From Listeria welshimeri serovar 6b str. SLCC5334 (GTDB lineage: Bacteria > Bacillota > Bacilli > Lactobacillales > Listeriaceae): a DNA stretch of 64,000 bases. The stretch lies in NCBI RefSeq assembly GCF_000060285.1, contig NC_008555.1, positions 248,001-312,000 of the forward strand, given 5' to 3'. The stretch's first letter is position 1. Each line of letters begins with the position of its first letter. Shown here piece after piece: positions 20,082-29,208 of the stretch. The notes beneath the pieces are model-generated. The model was not told the origin of the DNA and did not search any database. It was given only the letters and a program-made list of their open reading frames with translations. The translations under genes were made by a program, and so were the position numbers.

Positions 20082-21137
20082 ATGAAAAAATTAGTCACAT
20101 TATTAACCATATTTTGTTTAGCTTTATTAGTAGGATGTGGAGGAACAGGGACATCTGATTCGGATAAAAAGAAAGTAAAAGTAGAACCAAAAGCTTCGAA
20201 TGATTCGGTAAAAGTAGAAGTAAAATCGGGAGAATATTCAGTAATTCCTGAAGTAACTAAAGACGATTCAAGTACACTCGCGTTAACAATAAATGTGAGC
20301 AATACTGGTAAAGAAAAAATAGTTGTTGATTCTTATGCATTTGAGCTTTATGAAGAAGATAATGGTGAAAAAATAAAAGCAGAAGATGTATACAATAGAG
20401 ATATTAATACTTTTGAAACTGAACGATTAAGTGCAGGTAAAAATGTAACAGGAACAATCTTTTTTAATATTGATCCAAAAAAAGATTATAAGTTAGTATA
20501 TTCCCAAGAATCTTATGGTGATTCAGCAGAAGATGAAGATATTGAATTAGACTTAGATTTATCTAAATATGCAGATTCAACAAAAGTATTTGATGAAAGC
20601 CAAAAAGCTGCAACTGCATTTATAGATGTTCAGTTTTTAGGAAAAGAAAATGAAGATTATGACAAGCTAGTTGGTAATAATAAAGATGAAACTAAAAAAG
20701 AAATACTTGAGGAATATCAAAAAGAAAATGAAGATATGTTATTCTCAGAATTAGATCTCAAAGATGAAGATTATAAAAAAAGTTTTGATAGTTTTACCTT
20801 AGTACAAGGCAAGCGAGCTAAGTTCGATAAAGATCTATATGCTCAATTTGATGATCAAGCGGTTGTAAGTATTGATATAGAAGAAGCATTATCTGATTAT
20901 GCTATAGAAGAACTATTTTATGAATATGAAGAGAAGTATATGGATTCTTCGGAGGACTATGAGGGTGCAGAAAAATATGCGTACTCTAAATATAAAGAAA
21001 TTCTGGAAAAATCGAAGTTGAAAGGTGAGTCAGAAGATCTTTTACTATATCTTGAAAAGAAAGATGGTAAATGGAATGTAGACTTAAGCCTAGATGATAA
21101 TAAATATGTAATCTCAGCTTTTATTGGAGATATTTAA
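20082..21137 (+). CDS. lipoprotein with DUF5105-type domain
   Basis: A 351-residue predicted lipoprotein: MKKLVTLLTIFCLALLVGC ends in a lipobox LVGC, so it is anchored outside the membrane. Residues 50-150 look like an immunoglobulin-like or DUF4352-like beta domain (LALTINVSNTGKEKIVVDSY). The rest is acidic and helical, as in the DUF5105 proteins common in Listeria and Enterococcus. An in-frame ATG at 20031 is rejected because AGGGAGGAAG lies between it and 20082 and only the later start gives a signal peptide. Strongly acidic composition. Function unknown. Confidence 0.8.
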   Translation: MKKLVTLLTIFCLALLVGCGGTGTSDSDKKKVKVEPKASNDSVKVEVKSGEYSVIPEVTKDDSSTLALTINVSNTGKEKIVVDSYAFELYEEDNGEKIKAEDVYNRDINTFETERLSAGKNVTGTIFFNIDPKKDYKLVYSQESYGDSAEDEDIELDLDLSKYADSTKVFDESQKAATAFIDVQFLGKENEDYDKLVGNNKDETKKEILEEYQKENEDMLFSELDLKDEDYKKSFDSFTLVQGKRAKFDKDLYAQFDDQAVVSIDIEEALSDYAIEELFYEYEEKYMDSSEDYEGAEKYAYSKYKEILEKSKLKGESEDLLLYLEKKDGKWNVDLSLDDNKYVISAFIGDI

Positions 21138-21150
21138 TAGTAATAAGTAG

Positions 21151-21198
21151 CCAGTTCTCAAGCAATAGTTCAAAATCTATTATTTGAGAACTGGTTTT
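21151..21198 (+). terminator. terminator after the lipoprotein gene
   Basis: CCAGTTCTCAA / TTGAGAACTGG with an inner AATAG / CTATT pairing, then TTTT. It lies 20 bases before the next gene's start, so it may attenuate rather than separate the two. Confidence 0.75.
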
Positions 21199-21216
21199 CA
21201 GATAGGAGATTAAGTT

Positions 21217-22317
21217 GTGAAACATAAAAAATGGTTAGTCATTGGCGGAATAGTATTTATATTGATTTGTGTCTTTTTCATTTGGGGAATGTTAACCCAT
21301 TCTAAATCAGACTATTATAGCAATTTTAAGCATGCACTTGAAAATAATAATGCAGAAGAAATGAAGACACTCTTAACAACAAATGATGATTCTTTTAAAA
21401 TAGATAAAACTGGTAGCCAGGCATTTATTAATTATTTAAATAATAATCCGGCAGATAAAGCACAATTTTTAAAAACATTAAAAAGGGAAACTGAAGGAGA
21501 AGAAAATAGCTATTCAATTGAGTTTCCTTATACATTTGTAAAGGATGGAAAAGATATGGTTTTCTTTCCTCATTATGCTTTGAGCATTAAGCCGTTATAC
21601 TTTACAGTGACTACGGATGCAGACAAAACATCACTTTCTACAAATAAAAAAGAAATACCTTATGTGAAAAAAGCAGATAAGTATGGTCCGCTTATGCCTG
21701 GTGTTTACGATGTTGCTGTTTCCTTAACTAGCTCTATAGACATACCGATAGTACACTTCGAGAACGAACAGCTTGTGAAAAAAGATTCCAATTTAGATCT
21801 ACAAGTTGGGGATGTCTTATCTAAAGACAAATCGTTTCAATCAACTTTCAGTAAAAATATTGATGGATGTATGACTGAGTTTGCTCAATATTGGGGAGGG
21901 GGGCTTGATAATACAAAGCTTATCAATGTAACTGATAACTACAGAGAATCGGCTCTTTTGCAAACGAACTTGCTTTTACCATATTTAGCCAAAACTAATC
22001 TAAAATATTATGAACTACAAGTTAATAATGATAGCATTGAAATTGAAAAGAATGTAGATGCTTGGGAAGCAACGGTAGAGGCAGATATTAATATGGAAGG
22101 TAACGTCCAAACTATAGAAGAAAATAGTTTTCCAGTAGAACTTCAACTTGCTGGAGTTCGAGAGCTTGTTTTTGTATATGATACTAAGCTTGATAAATGG
22201 TTGCTTGATTCAGCTGCTGAATCCTATAGTGATGCTAAGTGGAAGAATATCAGCAAAATAACACACAAAAACCCCGTTAATTACGAATGGACCTTAAAAA
22301 AAGAAGAAGATATATAA
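21217..22317 (+). CDS. TcaA/YvbJ-like membrane-anchored protein
   Basis: A 366-residue protein with a short basic N-terminus and one transmembrane helix (about 6-27), then a long extracytoplasmic part. The segment DYYSNFKHALENNNAEEMKTLLTTND followed by AFINYLNNN resembles the repeat after the helix in TcaA/YvbJ proteins linked to cell-envelope stress and glycopeptide response; the usual N-terminal zinc ribbon is absent. GTG start with GGAG 6 bases before. Follows the DUF5105 lipoprotein gene behind a hairpin. Assignment is by pattern and moderately sure. Confidence 0.6.
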   Translation: MKHKKWLVIGGIVFILICVFFIWGMLTHSKSDYYSNFKHALENNNAEEMKTLLTTNDDSFKIDKTGSQAFINYLNNNPADKAQFLKTLKRETEGEENSYSIEFPYTFVKDGKDMVFFPHYALSIKPLYFTVTTDADKTSLSTNKKEIPYVKKADKYGPLMPGVYDVAVSLTSSIDIPIVHFENEQLVKKDSNLDLQVGDVLSKDKSFQSTFSKNIDGCMTEFAQYWGGGLDNTKLINVTDNYRESALLQTNLLLPYLAKTNLKYYELQVNNDSIEIEKNVDAWEATVEADINMEGNVQTIEENSFPVELQLAGVRELVFVYDTKLDKWLLDSAAESYSDAKWKNISKITHKNPVNYEWTLKKEEDI

Positions 22318-22340
22318 ATATTAATAGTTATTAACATATT

Positions 22341-22386
22341 AAAAAAGCCAAAGAAAGAGTTTTCGCTCTCATCTTTGGCTTTTTTT
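22341..22386. terminator. bidirectional terminator
   Basis: AAAAAGCCAAAGA-type stem with an inner GAGTTTTCGCTC hairpin and T7 tail, between convergent genes ending at 22317 and 22388. Confidence 0.9.
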
Positions 22387-22387
22387 A

Positions 22388-23230
22388 TTATCTACCGATT
22401 GAATAAGAAGATCCATTGCCAGTTACAACAACTGTTTTGTTTCTGTCTGTTCGGTATACTTTGGCTTTTGCTTTAGTTAATGTATTTACTGTTTGTGAGG
22501 TAGGGTGGCCGTAGCCGTTTTTACCAACACTTATAATGGCATATTTAGGTTTTACAACATTGACAAAAGCCTTGCTAGTAGCTGCTTTAGAACCTTGTGT
22601 GCTTACTTTTAAAACGTCAGCTCTAAGTTTTTTCTTCGCTTTTATCATATCATTTTCGGCTTTTGTTTGTGCATCACCTGTGAATAGGAAAGTGTTTTTC
22701 TTATAAGTAACTTGAAGCACTGCGCTCCAATTGTTTCGATCTGTTTTCCCATAAGTTTTCACAGGACCAACAAATTGAGCTGTAACACCTTTTATTGGAA
22801 GTTTTACGCCTGCTTTTGCATTTATAATAGTTAATTTTTTCTTTTTGGCTGTATTTACAAAGTTTTTATACGCAGCTGTTGTATTACTATTTTGAGGAGC
22901 ATAAAGACTTTTGACTTTAATGCTGTTCATAACTTCTGGTAATCCGCCGATATTATCTGCGTCAGAATGAGAAGCAATCATAATTTCAATGTCTTTTACT
23001 TTCATTTTCTTTAAATAGTTAACAACGGTTTTCCCTTTTCCTTTATTGCCAGCATCGATTAGAATATCTTCGCCACTTGGTGCTTTGATGTAAATCGCAT
23101 CTCCCTGACCTACATCGATGAAATGTACTTTGATGGTTGGTGTTGCTGCTTCTGCTTGAATAGCGTTAGGAACTGATAATCCTGTCACTAATGCAAAAAC
23201 TAAAAACACCTTTAAAAACCCTTTTTTCAT
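22388..23230 (-). CDS. secreted ComEC-like metallo-beta-lactamase-fold hydrolase
   Basis: A 280-residue protein with a cleavable signal peptide (hydrophobic core LKVFLVFALVTGLSV, AxA site before ATPTIK). The rest matches the C-terminal hydrolase domain of ComEC: VHFIDVGQGDAIYIKAP, ILIDAGN, ASHSDADNIGG (the HxHxDH motif appears as SHSDADN), FLFTGDAQ and ISVGKNGYGHPTS. Such standalone domains are predicted nucleases or phosphodiesterases outside the cell. Start supported by GAGGAAAAGGG. Downstream of, and probably cotranscribed with, the HAD gene (16 bases). Very basic, as for a nucleic-acid binder. The first motif His is replaced by Ser, so activity needs checking. Confidence 0.83.
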   Translation of the reverse strand: MKKGFLKVFLVFALVTGLSVPNAIQAEAATPTIKVHFIDVGQGDAIYIKAPSGEDILIDAGNKGKGKTVVNYLKKMKVKDIEIMIASHSDADNIGGLPEVMNSIKVKSLYAPQNSNTTAAYKNFVNTAKKKKLTIINAKAGVKLPIKGVTAQFVGPVKTYGKTDRNNWSAVLQVTYKKNTFLFTGDAQTKAENDMIKAKKKLRADVLKVSTQGSKAATSKAFVNVVKPKYAIISVGKNGYGHPTSQTVNTLTKAKAKVYRTDRNKTVVVTGNGSSYSIGR

Positions 23231-23246
23231 CCCTTTTCCTCTTCTC

Positions 23247-24068
23247 TTATGAAATGAATTCCTTTAGAAACTTGTACACCCCGTCTGCTTCATTCGTGTC
23301 TGTAATATGATTTGCTGCGGCTTTAACATTATCGCTAGCATTAGCCATAGCAACTCCTGTACCAGCATATTGTAGCATGCCGATATCATTTTCACCATCA
23401 CCAAATGTAATAATTCTTTCACGCGGAATATTGTAGTGTTTGCTAAGTATTTCCACGGCTGTTTTTTTATCCGAATTAGCTGGTAAAATTTCTAAATTGT
23501 TGTGATGCGAGGAAAGAACTCGGATTCCACTTGCTTCATTTAAAGCATTACGAACATCGGTTAGCTGTGAAGCATCTTCTTCAGCAACAACAATCGCATT
23601 TAAAAATTGGTGCATATTTTCATCAAAAGCATCTTTATCATTAATAGAAACAAGCGAAAAACTATTGTGCCCAGTGTCAAGACGACTTTTATCCGCTAAG
23701 TTTTGAAAAAAAGCGGGCGGCTCTTTTGTATAAAAAAGAGAATTGGTAGAGAAGAAGAAAAGTGGCAAATTAAATTCGCGCATAATAGCATAAGTATCAC
23801 GAATAGCGTGTTCTTCTAATGTGGTTTTTAGGATTTCTTCATCGCGAATGGCAGCGTAGGAACCATTAGAAGCAATCACATGGCCAGATTGACTCACTTT
23901 GTGGCCGACTTCGCGAGCAGAACGATACATACGTCCAGTGGAAATAGAAAAAATATGACCGTCATTTTCTAACTTTTGAATTAAATCGCGCGTTTTTTCA
24001 GATACAGTTTGATCTTGGTGCAGTAAAGTGCCATCAATATCAGAGCAAATTAAATATTTTTTATTCAA
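23247..24068 (-). CDS. Cof-type HAD-IIB phosphatase
   Basis: A 273-residue HAD hydrolase: motif I CSDIDGTLLHQDQ, motif II SISTGRMYRSA, Lys motif NSDKKTAVEILSKHY and motif IV GDGENDIGMLQYAGTGVAMANA. Paralogous in type to the gene at 18253 but not closely similar. TTG start with AAAGGATGA before it. Its stop is 16 bases from the secreted hydrolase gene, with which it probably forms an operon. Substrate unknown. Confidence 0.9.
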   Translation of the reverse strand: MNKKYLICSDIDGTLLHQDQTVSEKTRDLIQKLENDGHIFSISTGRMYRSAREVGHKVSQSGHVIASNGSYAAIRDEEILKTTLEEHAIRDTYAIMREFNLPLFFFSTNSLFYTKEPPAFFQNLADKSRLDTGHNSFSLVSINDKDAFDENMHQFLNAIVVAEEDASQLTDVRNALNEASGIRVLSSHHNNLEILPANSDKKTAVEILSKHYNIPRERIITFGDGENDIGMLQYAGTGVAMANASDNVKAAANHITDTNEADGVYKFLKEFIS

Positions 24069-24229
24069 ATAAAATCATCCTTTTTAGTTTATAGCATAAG
24101 TATACCATGTACGAATGGAATAGTTATTATAATTCAATATTTTAAAGGGAATTTTTACGCTTTCTTTGCTAGCTTAGAATGATCTTTTTAAGAAGAGAGC
24201 AGAGGGATTATGAATTTTGGGGAAATAAG

Positions 24230-24257
24230 AAAAAACCGCCAAATTTGGCGGTTTTTC
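24230..24257 (-). terminator. terminator of the sugar ABC ATPase gene
   Basis: AAAAACCGCC / GGCGGTTTTT with the loop AAATTT, immediately beyond the ATPase stop on the minus strand; symmetric flanks. Confidence 0.9.
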
Positions 24258-24264
24258 AAGTATA

Positions 24265-25365
24265 TTAATCAGTTAAGTTATCTTCAGTTTCTGGATCAAA
24301 GAAGTGAGATTTAGCCATTTCGAAAGCTAAAGTTAGTACTTCGTTTGGTTGATGTTCCGAGCGAGCATCAACACGTGCTACGAATTCATGTGTACCAACA
24401 CGGCTATGAAGCATAAATTCAGCACCAGTAAGTTCAGCAACAATTGTCGTTGCTTTGAACGTATAACCAGGATTTGCTTCGATAACAATTGGTTCATCGT
24501 GAATGTCTTCAGGACGGATACCGAAAACGATATCTTTACCGTCAAAGCCTTTGTCTTTAAGCAGTTTCAATTTGCCTTCTGGAACAGCGATAGTGAAATC
24601 ATCACCAATAAAGTTTGATCCATCTAAACGACCTTTGAAGAAGTTCATTGCGGGACTACCAATAAAGCCAGCTACAAACATATTCACAGGATGGTCATAC
24701 ACTTGTTTTGGAGAACCAACTTGTTGGATAACGCCATCTTTCATGATGACAATACGAGTAGCCATTGTCATTGCTTCTGTTTGGTCATGGGTTACGTAAA
24801 TCATTGTAGTATCTAGTTGTTGATGCAATTTGGTAATTTCCGCACGCATTTGAACACGTAATTTTGCATCCAAGTTAGAAAGTGGTTCATCCATTAGAAA
24901 GACTTTTGCGTCACGGACAATCGCACGACCTAATGCAACACGTTGACGTTGACCACCTGAAAGTGCACTTGGTTTACGTTTTAAGTATTCAGTTAAGCCA
25001 AGAATATTTGCTGCATGCTCCACGCGTTTTTTAATATCATCTTTAGGCATTTTACGAAGTTTTAAACCGAATGCCATATTATCATATACAGTCATATGTG
25101 GATATAATGCGTAGTTTTGGAATACCATTGCGATATCACGGTCTTTTGGCGCAACATTATTCATTACCTTGCCGTCAATAGAAAGTTCACCTTTAGAAAT
25201 TTCTTCTAGTCCAGCAATCATACGTAAAGTTGTAGATTTACCACAACCAGATGGTCCTACAAAAACGATGAATTCTTTGTCATCGATTTCTAAATTAAAA
25301 TCAGATACCGCAGTTACTTTGTTATCGTATATTTTATAAATATGTTCAAGTGATAATTGTGCCAA
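24265..25365 (-). CDS. sugar ABC importer ATPase (MsmX/UgpC/MalK type)
   Basis: A 366-residue ATPase. Walker A is [11 protein letters not shown]-loop [11 protein letters not shown], signature [14 protein letters not shown], Walker [13 protein letters not shown], switch THDQTEAM. Residues 240-360 form the OB-type regulatory domain with FGIRPEDI. In Firmicutes a single such ATPase (MsmX in B. subtilis) energises several sugar importers; no permease or binding protein is adjacent here, which fits that multipurpose role. TTG start with AAGAGGCG before it. By position it is lmo0278. A cre-like site upstream suggests catabolite control. Confidence 0.92.
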   Translation of the reverse strand: MAQLSLEHIYKIYDNKVTAVSDFNLEIDDKEFIVFVGPSGCGKSTTLRMIAGLEEISKGELSIDGKVMNNVAPKDRDIAMVFQNYALYPHMTVYDNMAFGLKLRKMPKDDIKKRVEHAANILGLTEYLKRKPSALSGGQRQRVALGRAIVRDAKVFLMDEPLSNLDAKLRVQMRAEITKLHQQLDTTMIYVTHDQTEAMTMATRIVIMKDGVIQQVGSPKQVYDHPVNMFVAGFIGSPAMNFFKGRLDGSNFIGDDFTIAVPEGKLKLLKDKGFDGKDIVFGIRPEDIHDEPIVIEANPGYTFKATTIVAELTGAEFMLHSRVGTHEFVARVDARSEHQPNEVLTLAFEMAKSHFFDPETEDNLTD

Positions 25366-25408
25366 TTCGTTCGCCTCTTTCTATTTTTTAACTTGTGTTC
25401 ATTGTATA

Positions 25409-25422
25409 TGAAAACGCTTTAC
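25409..25422 (-). promoter_or_regulatory. candidate cre (CcpA site) upstream of the ATPase
   Basis: TGAAAACGCTTTAC fits the TGWAANCGNTNWCA consensus at all but the last two positions, 44 bases before the start of the ATPase gene. Confidence 0.5.
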
Positions 25423-25585
25423 AAAAACTATGGCAATTTGCACAAAGAAAAAAATCATCTGTTGGGCAACATGCCTAATTACCAAAAAAATAAATAGAAG
25501 TAAAGTGACAAAAGACCTTTTATGTGAAGTATTTTTCATGACAATTAATTCTTTAGTCCCAATTCAGAAAAAACCTCAGATATCA

Positions 25586-25641
25586 TTACAAAAAAACTTC
25601 ATATTGTGTTATATTATTAAAGCAGACACAATATATAGTTA
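25586..25641 (+). promoter_or_regulatory. nrdDG promoter with two NrdR boxes
   Basis: TTACAA (25586-25591), an 18-base spacer and TATATT (25610-25615). Two NrdR-box-like 16-mers, ACTTCATATTGTGTTA (25596-25611) and ACACAATATATAGTTA (25626-25641), begin 30 bases apart, close to three helical turns as in known NrdR tandem sites. The first overlaps the -10. NrdR represses ribonucleotide reductase genes when dATP is high. Confidence 0.75.
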
Positions 25642-25654
25642 GTGGGGGATTATC

Positions 25655-27805
25655 ATGTACGTGGAACAACTTAATGAACAAATGGTGATAAAAAGGGACG
25701 GCCGCAAAGCGAACTTCGATTTAATTAAAATCCGTAATGCTGTCGAAGCATCTATGAAAGCAATTGATTTAGAGGATGAAACTTTCTTAGAAGAGATTTT
25801 GCTTGAGGTTGTAAGTGAATTACCTAACAAGACAGATATGACCATCGATGAAATCCAGCATTGCGTCGAAAACACCTTAATGAAATCGACGTATCCTGAT
25901 GTAGCGAGGGCTTACATAGAGTACCGCCATGACCGGGACCATGAGCGTGAAAACATCACAGATATGCACAAAAGCGTAGAAAAATTATTACAAAAAGATA
26001 AAACAGTAGTCAACGAAAATGCCAACAAAGACGCAACAGTCTTTAACACCCAACGCGATTTGACAGCAGGAGCCGTAGCAAAAAGTTACGCATTAAAATA
26101 CATGCTACCAAAACACGTATCGAACGCTCATTTAAAAGGAGAAATTCATTTTCACGATTTAGACTACAGCCCATACCATGCAATGACTAACTGTTGCTTA
26201 ATTGATATTGAAGGCATGCTGAAAAAAGGATTTACGATTGGAAACGCTAATGTAGAAAGTCCAAAATCCATCCAAACAGCTACAGCGCAAATTGCTCAAA
26301 TAATCGCAAACGTAGCAAGTTCGCAGTATGGCGGCTGTTCAGTTGACCGAATTGATGAAGTATTATCCGTTTATGCGCGCCTGAACTTTGAAAAACACAA
26401 AAAAGACGCAGTAGAATGGGTCGTTCCAGAGAAACAAGAAGGCTATGCAGCGGAGAAAACACGTAAAGATATTTATGATGCCATGCAAAGCTTAGAATAC
26501 GAAATCAATACTTTATATACAAGTAATGGACAAACACCATTCGTAACACTGGGCTTCGGTCTTGGGCAAGATTGGTTCGCTCGTGAAATTCAAAAAGCAA
26601 TCCTAAAAGTTCGGATTGGCGGGGTTGGAAAAGATAAACATACAGCGATTTTCCCGAAATTAGTATTTTCGATTCGTCGTGGCACTAACTTAAATGCGGC
26701 AGATTCAAACTATGATATTAAACAACTGGCGCTAGAATGCTCCTCTAAACGGATGTATCCAGATGTACTCAACTATGATTCACTGGTTCGTTTAACAGGT
26801 GATTTCAAAGTGCCAATGGGCTGTCGTTCCTTTTTACCGGCTTGGAAAAATGAGAACGGAGAGCATGTGAACGCGGGAAGAAACAATCTTGGAGTCGTAA
26901 CGCTAAATATTCCACGTATTGCTATTCAAAGTGGTGGTAACAAAGATCGTTTCTGGGAAATTTTCCATGAACGTATGAAAACCGTCAAAGATGCACTACT
27001 TTTCCGTTTAAATCGTGTACGTCAAGCACGCCCAGAAAATGCGCCAATTTTATATAAATACGGTGCTTTTGGCAAACGACTACAAGATGGCGAAAATGTC
27101 GACCAACTTTTCAATAAAGAACGCTCCACGATTTCTATCGGCTATATTGGTCTATATGAAGCGGCAACTGTGTTTTATGGTGGCGAATGGGAAGGCGATG
27201 CAGAAGCAAAAAACTTCACCCTTGATATTGTAAAAGAATTAAAAACGTATGCGGATGACTGGAAAGAAAAATATGGCTATTGGTTCAGTGTATATTCCAC
27301 ACCAAGTGAAAGCTTAACAGATCGTTTCAACCGTTTAGATAAAGAAAAATATGGCGTCATTAAAGACATCACGGATAAAGACTATTATCAAAACTCTTTC
27401 CACTATGATGTTCGTAAAAAAATCACTCCATTTGAGAAAATTGATTTTGAAAAAGACTATCCAGAATTTTGCTCTGGCGGATTCATTCATTATTGTGAGT
27501 ATCCAAAAATGGTTCACAACACGAAAGCGCTGGAAGCTGTATGGGATTACTCTTATGATCGCGTAGCTTATCTTGGTACAAATACACCGATTGATAAATG
27601 TTACGAATGTGATTTTGAAGGGGAATTTGTGCCAACAGAAGAAGGCTTTAAGTGTCCAAGTTGTGGGAATACAGACCCTGAAAAAGCAGACGTAGTTAAA
27701 CGTACTTGTGGTTACTTAGGGAATCCAATGAAACGTCCGATGGTTCATGGACGTCATGTAGAAATTAGCAATCGTGTGAAACATATGGAGGATTTAGGTG
27801 AATAA
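25655..27805 (+). CDS. nrdD: anaerobic (class III) ribonucleoside-triphosphate reductase
   Basis: A 716-residue glycyl-radical enzyme making dNTPs from NTPs without oxygen. Residues 1-95 hold an ATP-cone (VIKRDGRKANFDLIKIRNAV). Active-site cysteines are in MTNCCLID and MGCRSFLPAW. The C-terminus has the zinc site CYECDFEG...CPSCGN and the glycyl-radical motif RTCGYLG. All of these look intact. GGGGGAT precedes the ATG. Its stop overlaps the GTG start of nrdG. Controlled by the NrdR-box promoter upstream. Confidence 0.96.
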   Translation: MYVEQLNEQMVIKRDGRKANFDLIKIRNAVEASMKAIDLEDETFLEEILLEVVSELPNKTDMTIDEIQHCVENTLMKSTYPDVARAYIEYRHDRDHERENITDMHKSVEKLLQKDKTVVNENANKDATVFNTQRDLTAGAVAKSYALKYMLPKHVSNAHLKGEIHFHDLDYSPYHAMTNCCLIDIEGMLKKGFTIGNANVESPKSIQTATAQIAQIIANVASSQYGGCSVDRIDEVLSVYARLNFEKHKKDAVEWVVPEKQEGYAAEKTRKDIYDAMQSLEYEINTLYTSNGQTPFVTLGFGLGQDWFAREIQKAILKVRIGGVGKDKHTAIFPKLVFSIRRGTNLNAADSNYDIKQLALECSSKRMYPDVLNYDSLVRLTGDFKVPMGCRSFLPAWKNENGEHVNAGRNNLGVVTLNIPRIAIQSGGNKDRFWEIFHERMKTVKDALLFRLNRVRQARPENAPILYKYGAFGKRLQDGENVDQLFNKERSTISIGYIGLYEAATVFYGGEWEGDAEAKNFTLDIVKELKTYADDWKEKYGYWFSVYSTPSESLTDRFNRLDKEKYGVIKDITDKDYYQNSFHYDVRKKITPFEKIDFEKDYPEFCSGGFIHYCEYPKMVHNTKALEAVWDYSYDRVAYLGTNTPIDKCYECDFEGEFVPTEEGFKCPSCGNTDPEKADVVKRTCGYLGNPMKRPMVHGRHVEISNRVKHMEDLGE

Positions 27806-28349
27806 CCCAAAACCGTGTGAATGGAAGTCGAATGAATTATCCAGAGGGTATATCGCTGACTATAAAGCATTTAATTTTGTTGACGGGGAGGGCGTTCGGT
27901 GCAGTTTATATGTATCTGGATGTCCTTTCCACTGCGAGGGCTGCTACAACAAGGCTGCGCAGTCATTTAAATATGGCAAACCTTACACAAAAGAATTAGA
28001 AGACGATATCCTAAAAGACATCGGACATGAGAGCGTCCAAGGCCTAACGTTACTTGGTGGAGAACCATTTTTAAACACCGCTACTTGCTTATCTGTCGTG
28101 AAACGAATCCGCGCGACATATGGTGACACAAAAGATATTTGGTCATGGACAGGCTACACTTGGGATGAAATGATGCAAGAAACAACCGACAAACTCGAAC
28201 TTTTATCCTTAATAGATGTCCTTGTAGACGGGCGCTTTGAACAAAAACTATTCGATTCAAACCTAGCATTCCGCGGTTCCAGCAATCAACGAATTATCGA
28301 CGTACAAAAATCACTTGCCACAAAAGAAGTAGTATTATATCAATTGTGA
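27798..28349 (+). CDS. nrdG: anaerobic ribonucleotide reductase activating protein
   Basis: A 183-residue radical SAM protein that installs the glycyl radical on NrdD. The iron-sulfur motif is CPFHCEGC (CxxxCxxC), preceded by FVDGEGVRCSLYVSG, and LLGGEPF is the SAM-binding GGE motif. Starts at GTG, overlapping the nrdD stop by eight bases, with TGGAGG 8 bases before, so it is translationally coupled. Confidence 0.95.
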   Translation: MNNPKPCEWKSNELSRGYIADYKAFNFVDGEGVRCSLYVSGCPFHCEGCYNKAAQSFKYGKPYTKELEDDILKDIGHESVQGLTLLGGEPFLNTATCLSVVKRIRATYGDTKDIWSWTGYTWDEMMQETTDKLELLSLIDVLVDGRFEQKLFDSNLAFRGSSNQRIIDVQKSLATKEVVLYQL

Positions 28350-28350
28350 A

Positions 28351-28385
28351 AAGAAGTCCTCTTGTGATAGGGGGCTTCTTTATTT
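28351..28385 (+). terminator. terminator of nrdDG
   Basis: AAGAAGTCC / GGGGCTTCTT stem (one G-T pair), then a T-rich tail. Confidence 0.75.
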
Positions 28386-28411
28386 TCATTAAGAAAAAAT
28401 AAGCTATAAAC

Positions 28412-28444
28412 AAAAATCCGCCCTTCGAAAAGAGCGGATTTTTA
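28412..28444 (-). terminator. terminator of the Crp/Fnr-type regulator gene
   Basis: AAAAATCCGC / GCGGATTTTT stem around a CCTTCGAAAAGA loop, just beyond the regulator stop codon on the minus strand; the flanks are symmetric. Confidence 0.85.
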
Positions 28445-29116
28445 TTAAACATCAAGTAACCTATTTTTCGTATAATCATACAAATCTTTATTATTAACAA
28501 CCCAGCGATTATCATGTTTTTGAATTTTTCCTTCTTCTTTCAGTTGCATCAATTGTTTATAAAAACTACTTTTAGAAAGGTTGCTATATGCTGCTATAAC
28601 ACTAGTGCGCATTTCTTTAGGTAAAATAACACGGTTTTTTTCAAATGGAATTCCATGTAGCTTTGCGATATTAGCAAAAGAAAGTTCTAATTTATTAACA
28701 GAACTGTATTCACTAAAAAGACTCTTAAAAAAAGAATGGCGCGCTAAATCTTTCATTATAAAGAATTGGAAACCAAAGTTTTCAGGAAACATGGATAGAA
28801 AATACTCTAAATCTTTAAAGGAATATTTGTATATAAGACAAGACGAAATTGTTTTAAAATCAAAGTTATATACATTTCTTTGAAACAAGCTGTAATAATT
28901 TACAAAAGAACCTTTTCCAAGTATGGTATAAATGCTTTTTGAGGTTGGGGTCATTGAGATGGAAACAAAGCCTTCAATGATTAAATATACATAATTATCT
29001 CTGTCAGAAGAAAGACTAATTAGTTCCGTGTTCTTCGGGACTTTTATTTTTTCGAATTTGATATTGCCCTCATGCGAAAGCCGGACGAACTCTTGATAAC
29101 TAAATATTGTATCCAT
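28445..29116 (-). CDS. Crp/Fnr-family transcriptional regulator (PrfA-like group)
   Basis: A 223-residue protein. Residues 15-115 look like a cyclic-nucleotide-binding beta-roll (YVYLIIEGFVSISMTP, then LGKGSFVNYYSLF), a long dimer helix follows, and residues 165-210 form a winged helix-turn-helix (MRTSVIAAYSNLSKSSFYKQ). Listeria carries many such regulators besides PrfA; the key cAMP residues are not evident. A GTG six codons earlier is possible, but GAAGGTG nine bases before the ATG supports the shorter form. It sits alone between terminators; target genes unknown. Confidence 0.78.
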   Translation of the reverse strand: MDTIFSYQEFVRLSHEGNIKFEKIKVPKNTELISLSSDRDNYVYLIIEGFVSISMTPTSKSIYTILGKGSFVNYYSLFQRNVYNFDFKTISSCLIYKYSFKDLEYFLSMFPENFGFQFFIMKDLARHSFFKSLFSEYSSVNKLELSFANIAKLHGIPFEKNRVILPKEMRTSVIAAYSNLSKSSFYKQLMQLKEEGKIQKHDNRWVVNNKDLYDYTKNRLLDV

Positions 29117-29208
29117 GCTTAAAAACACCTTCACTTCTTTAGTTAACTTAAAAATAATGTTAACAAAAATATCACCAATTCAATTATATCAGAGAACATG
29201 GATTAAGG

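Noticed and set aside
25655-27805. Possible inactivating deletion in NrdD
   Set aside because: The ATP-cone, both active-site Cys regions, the four zinc Cys and the RTCGYLG radical motif are all present, so there is no sign of inactivation.
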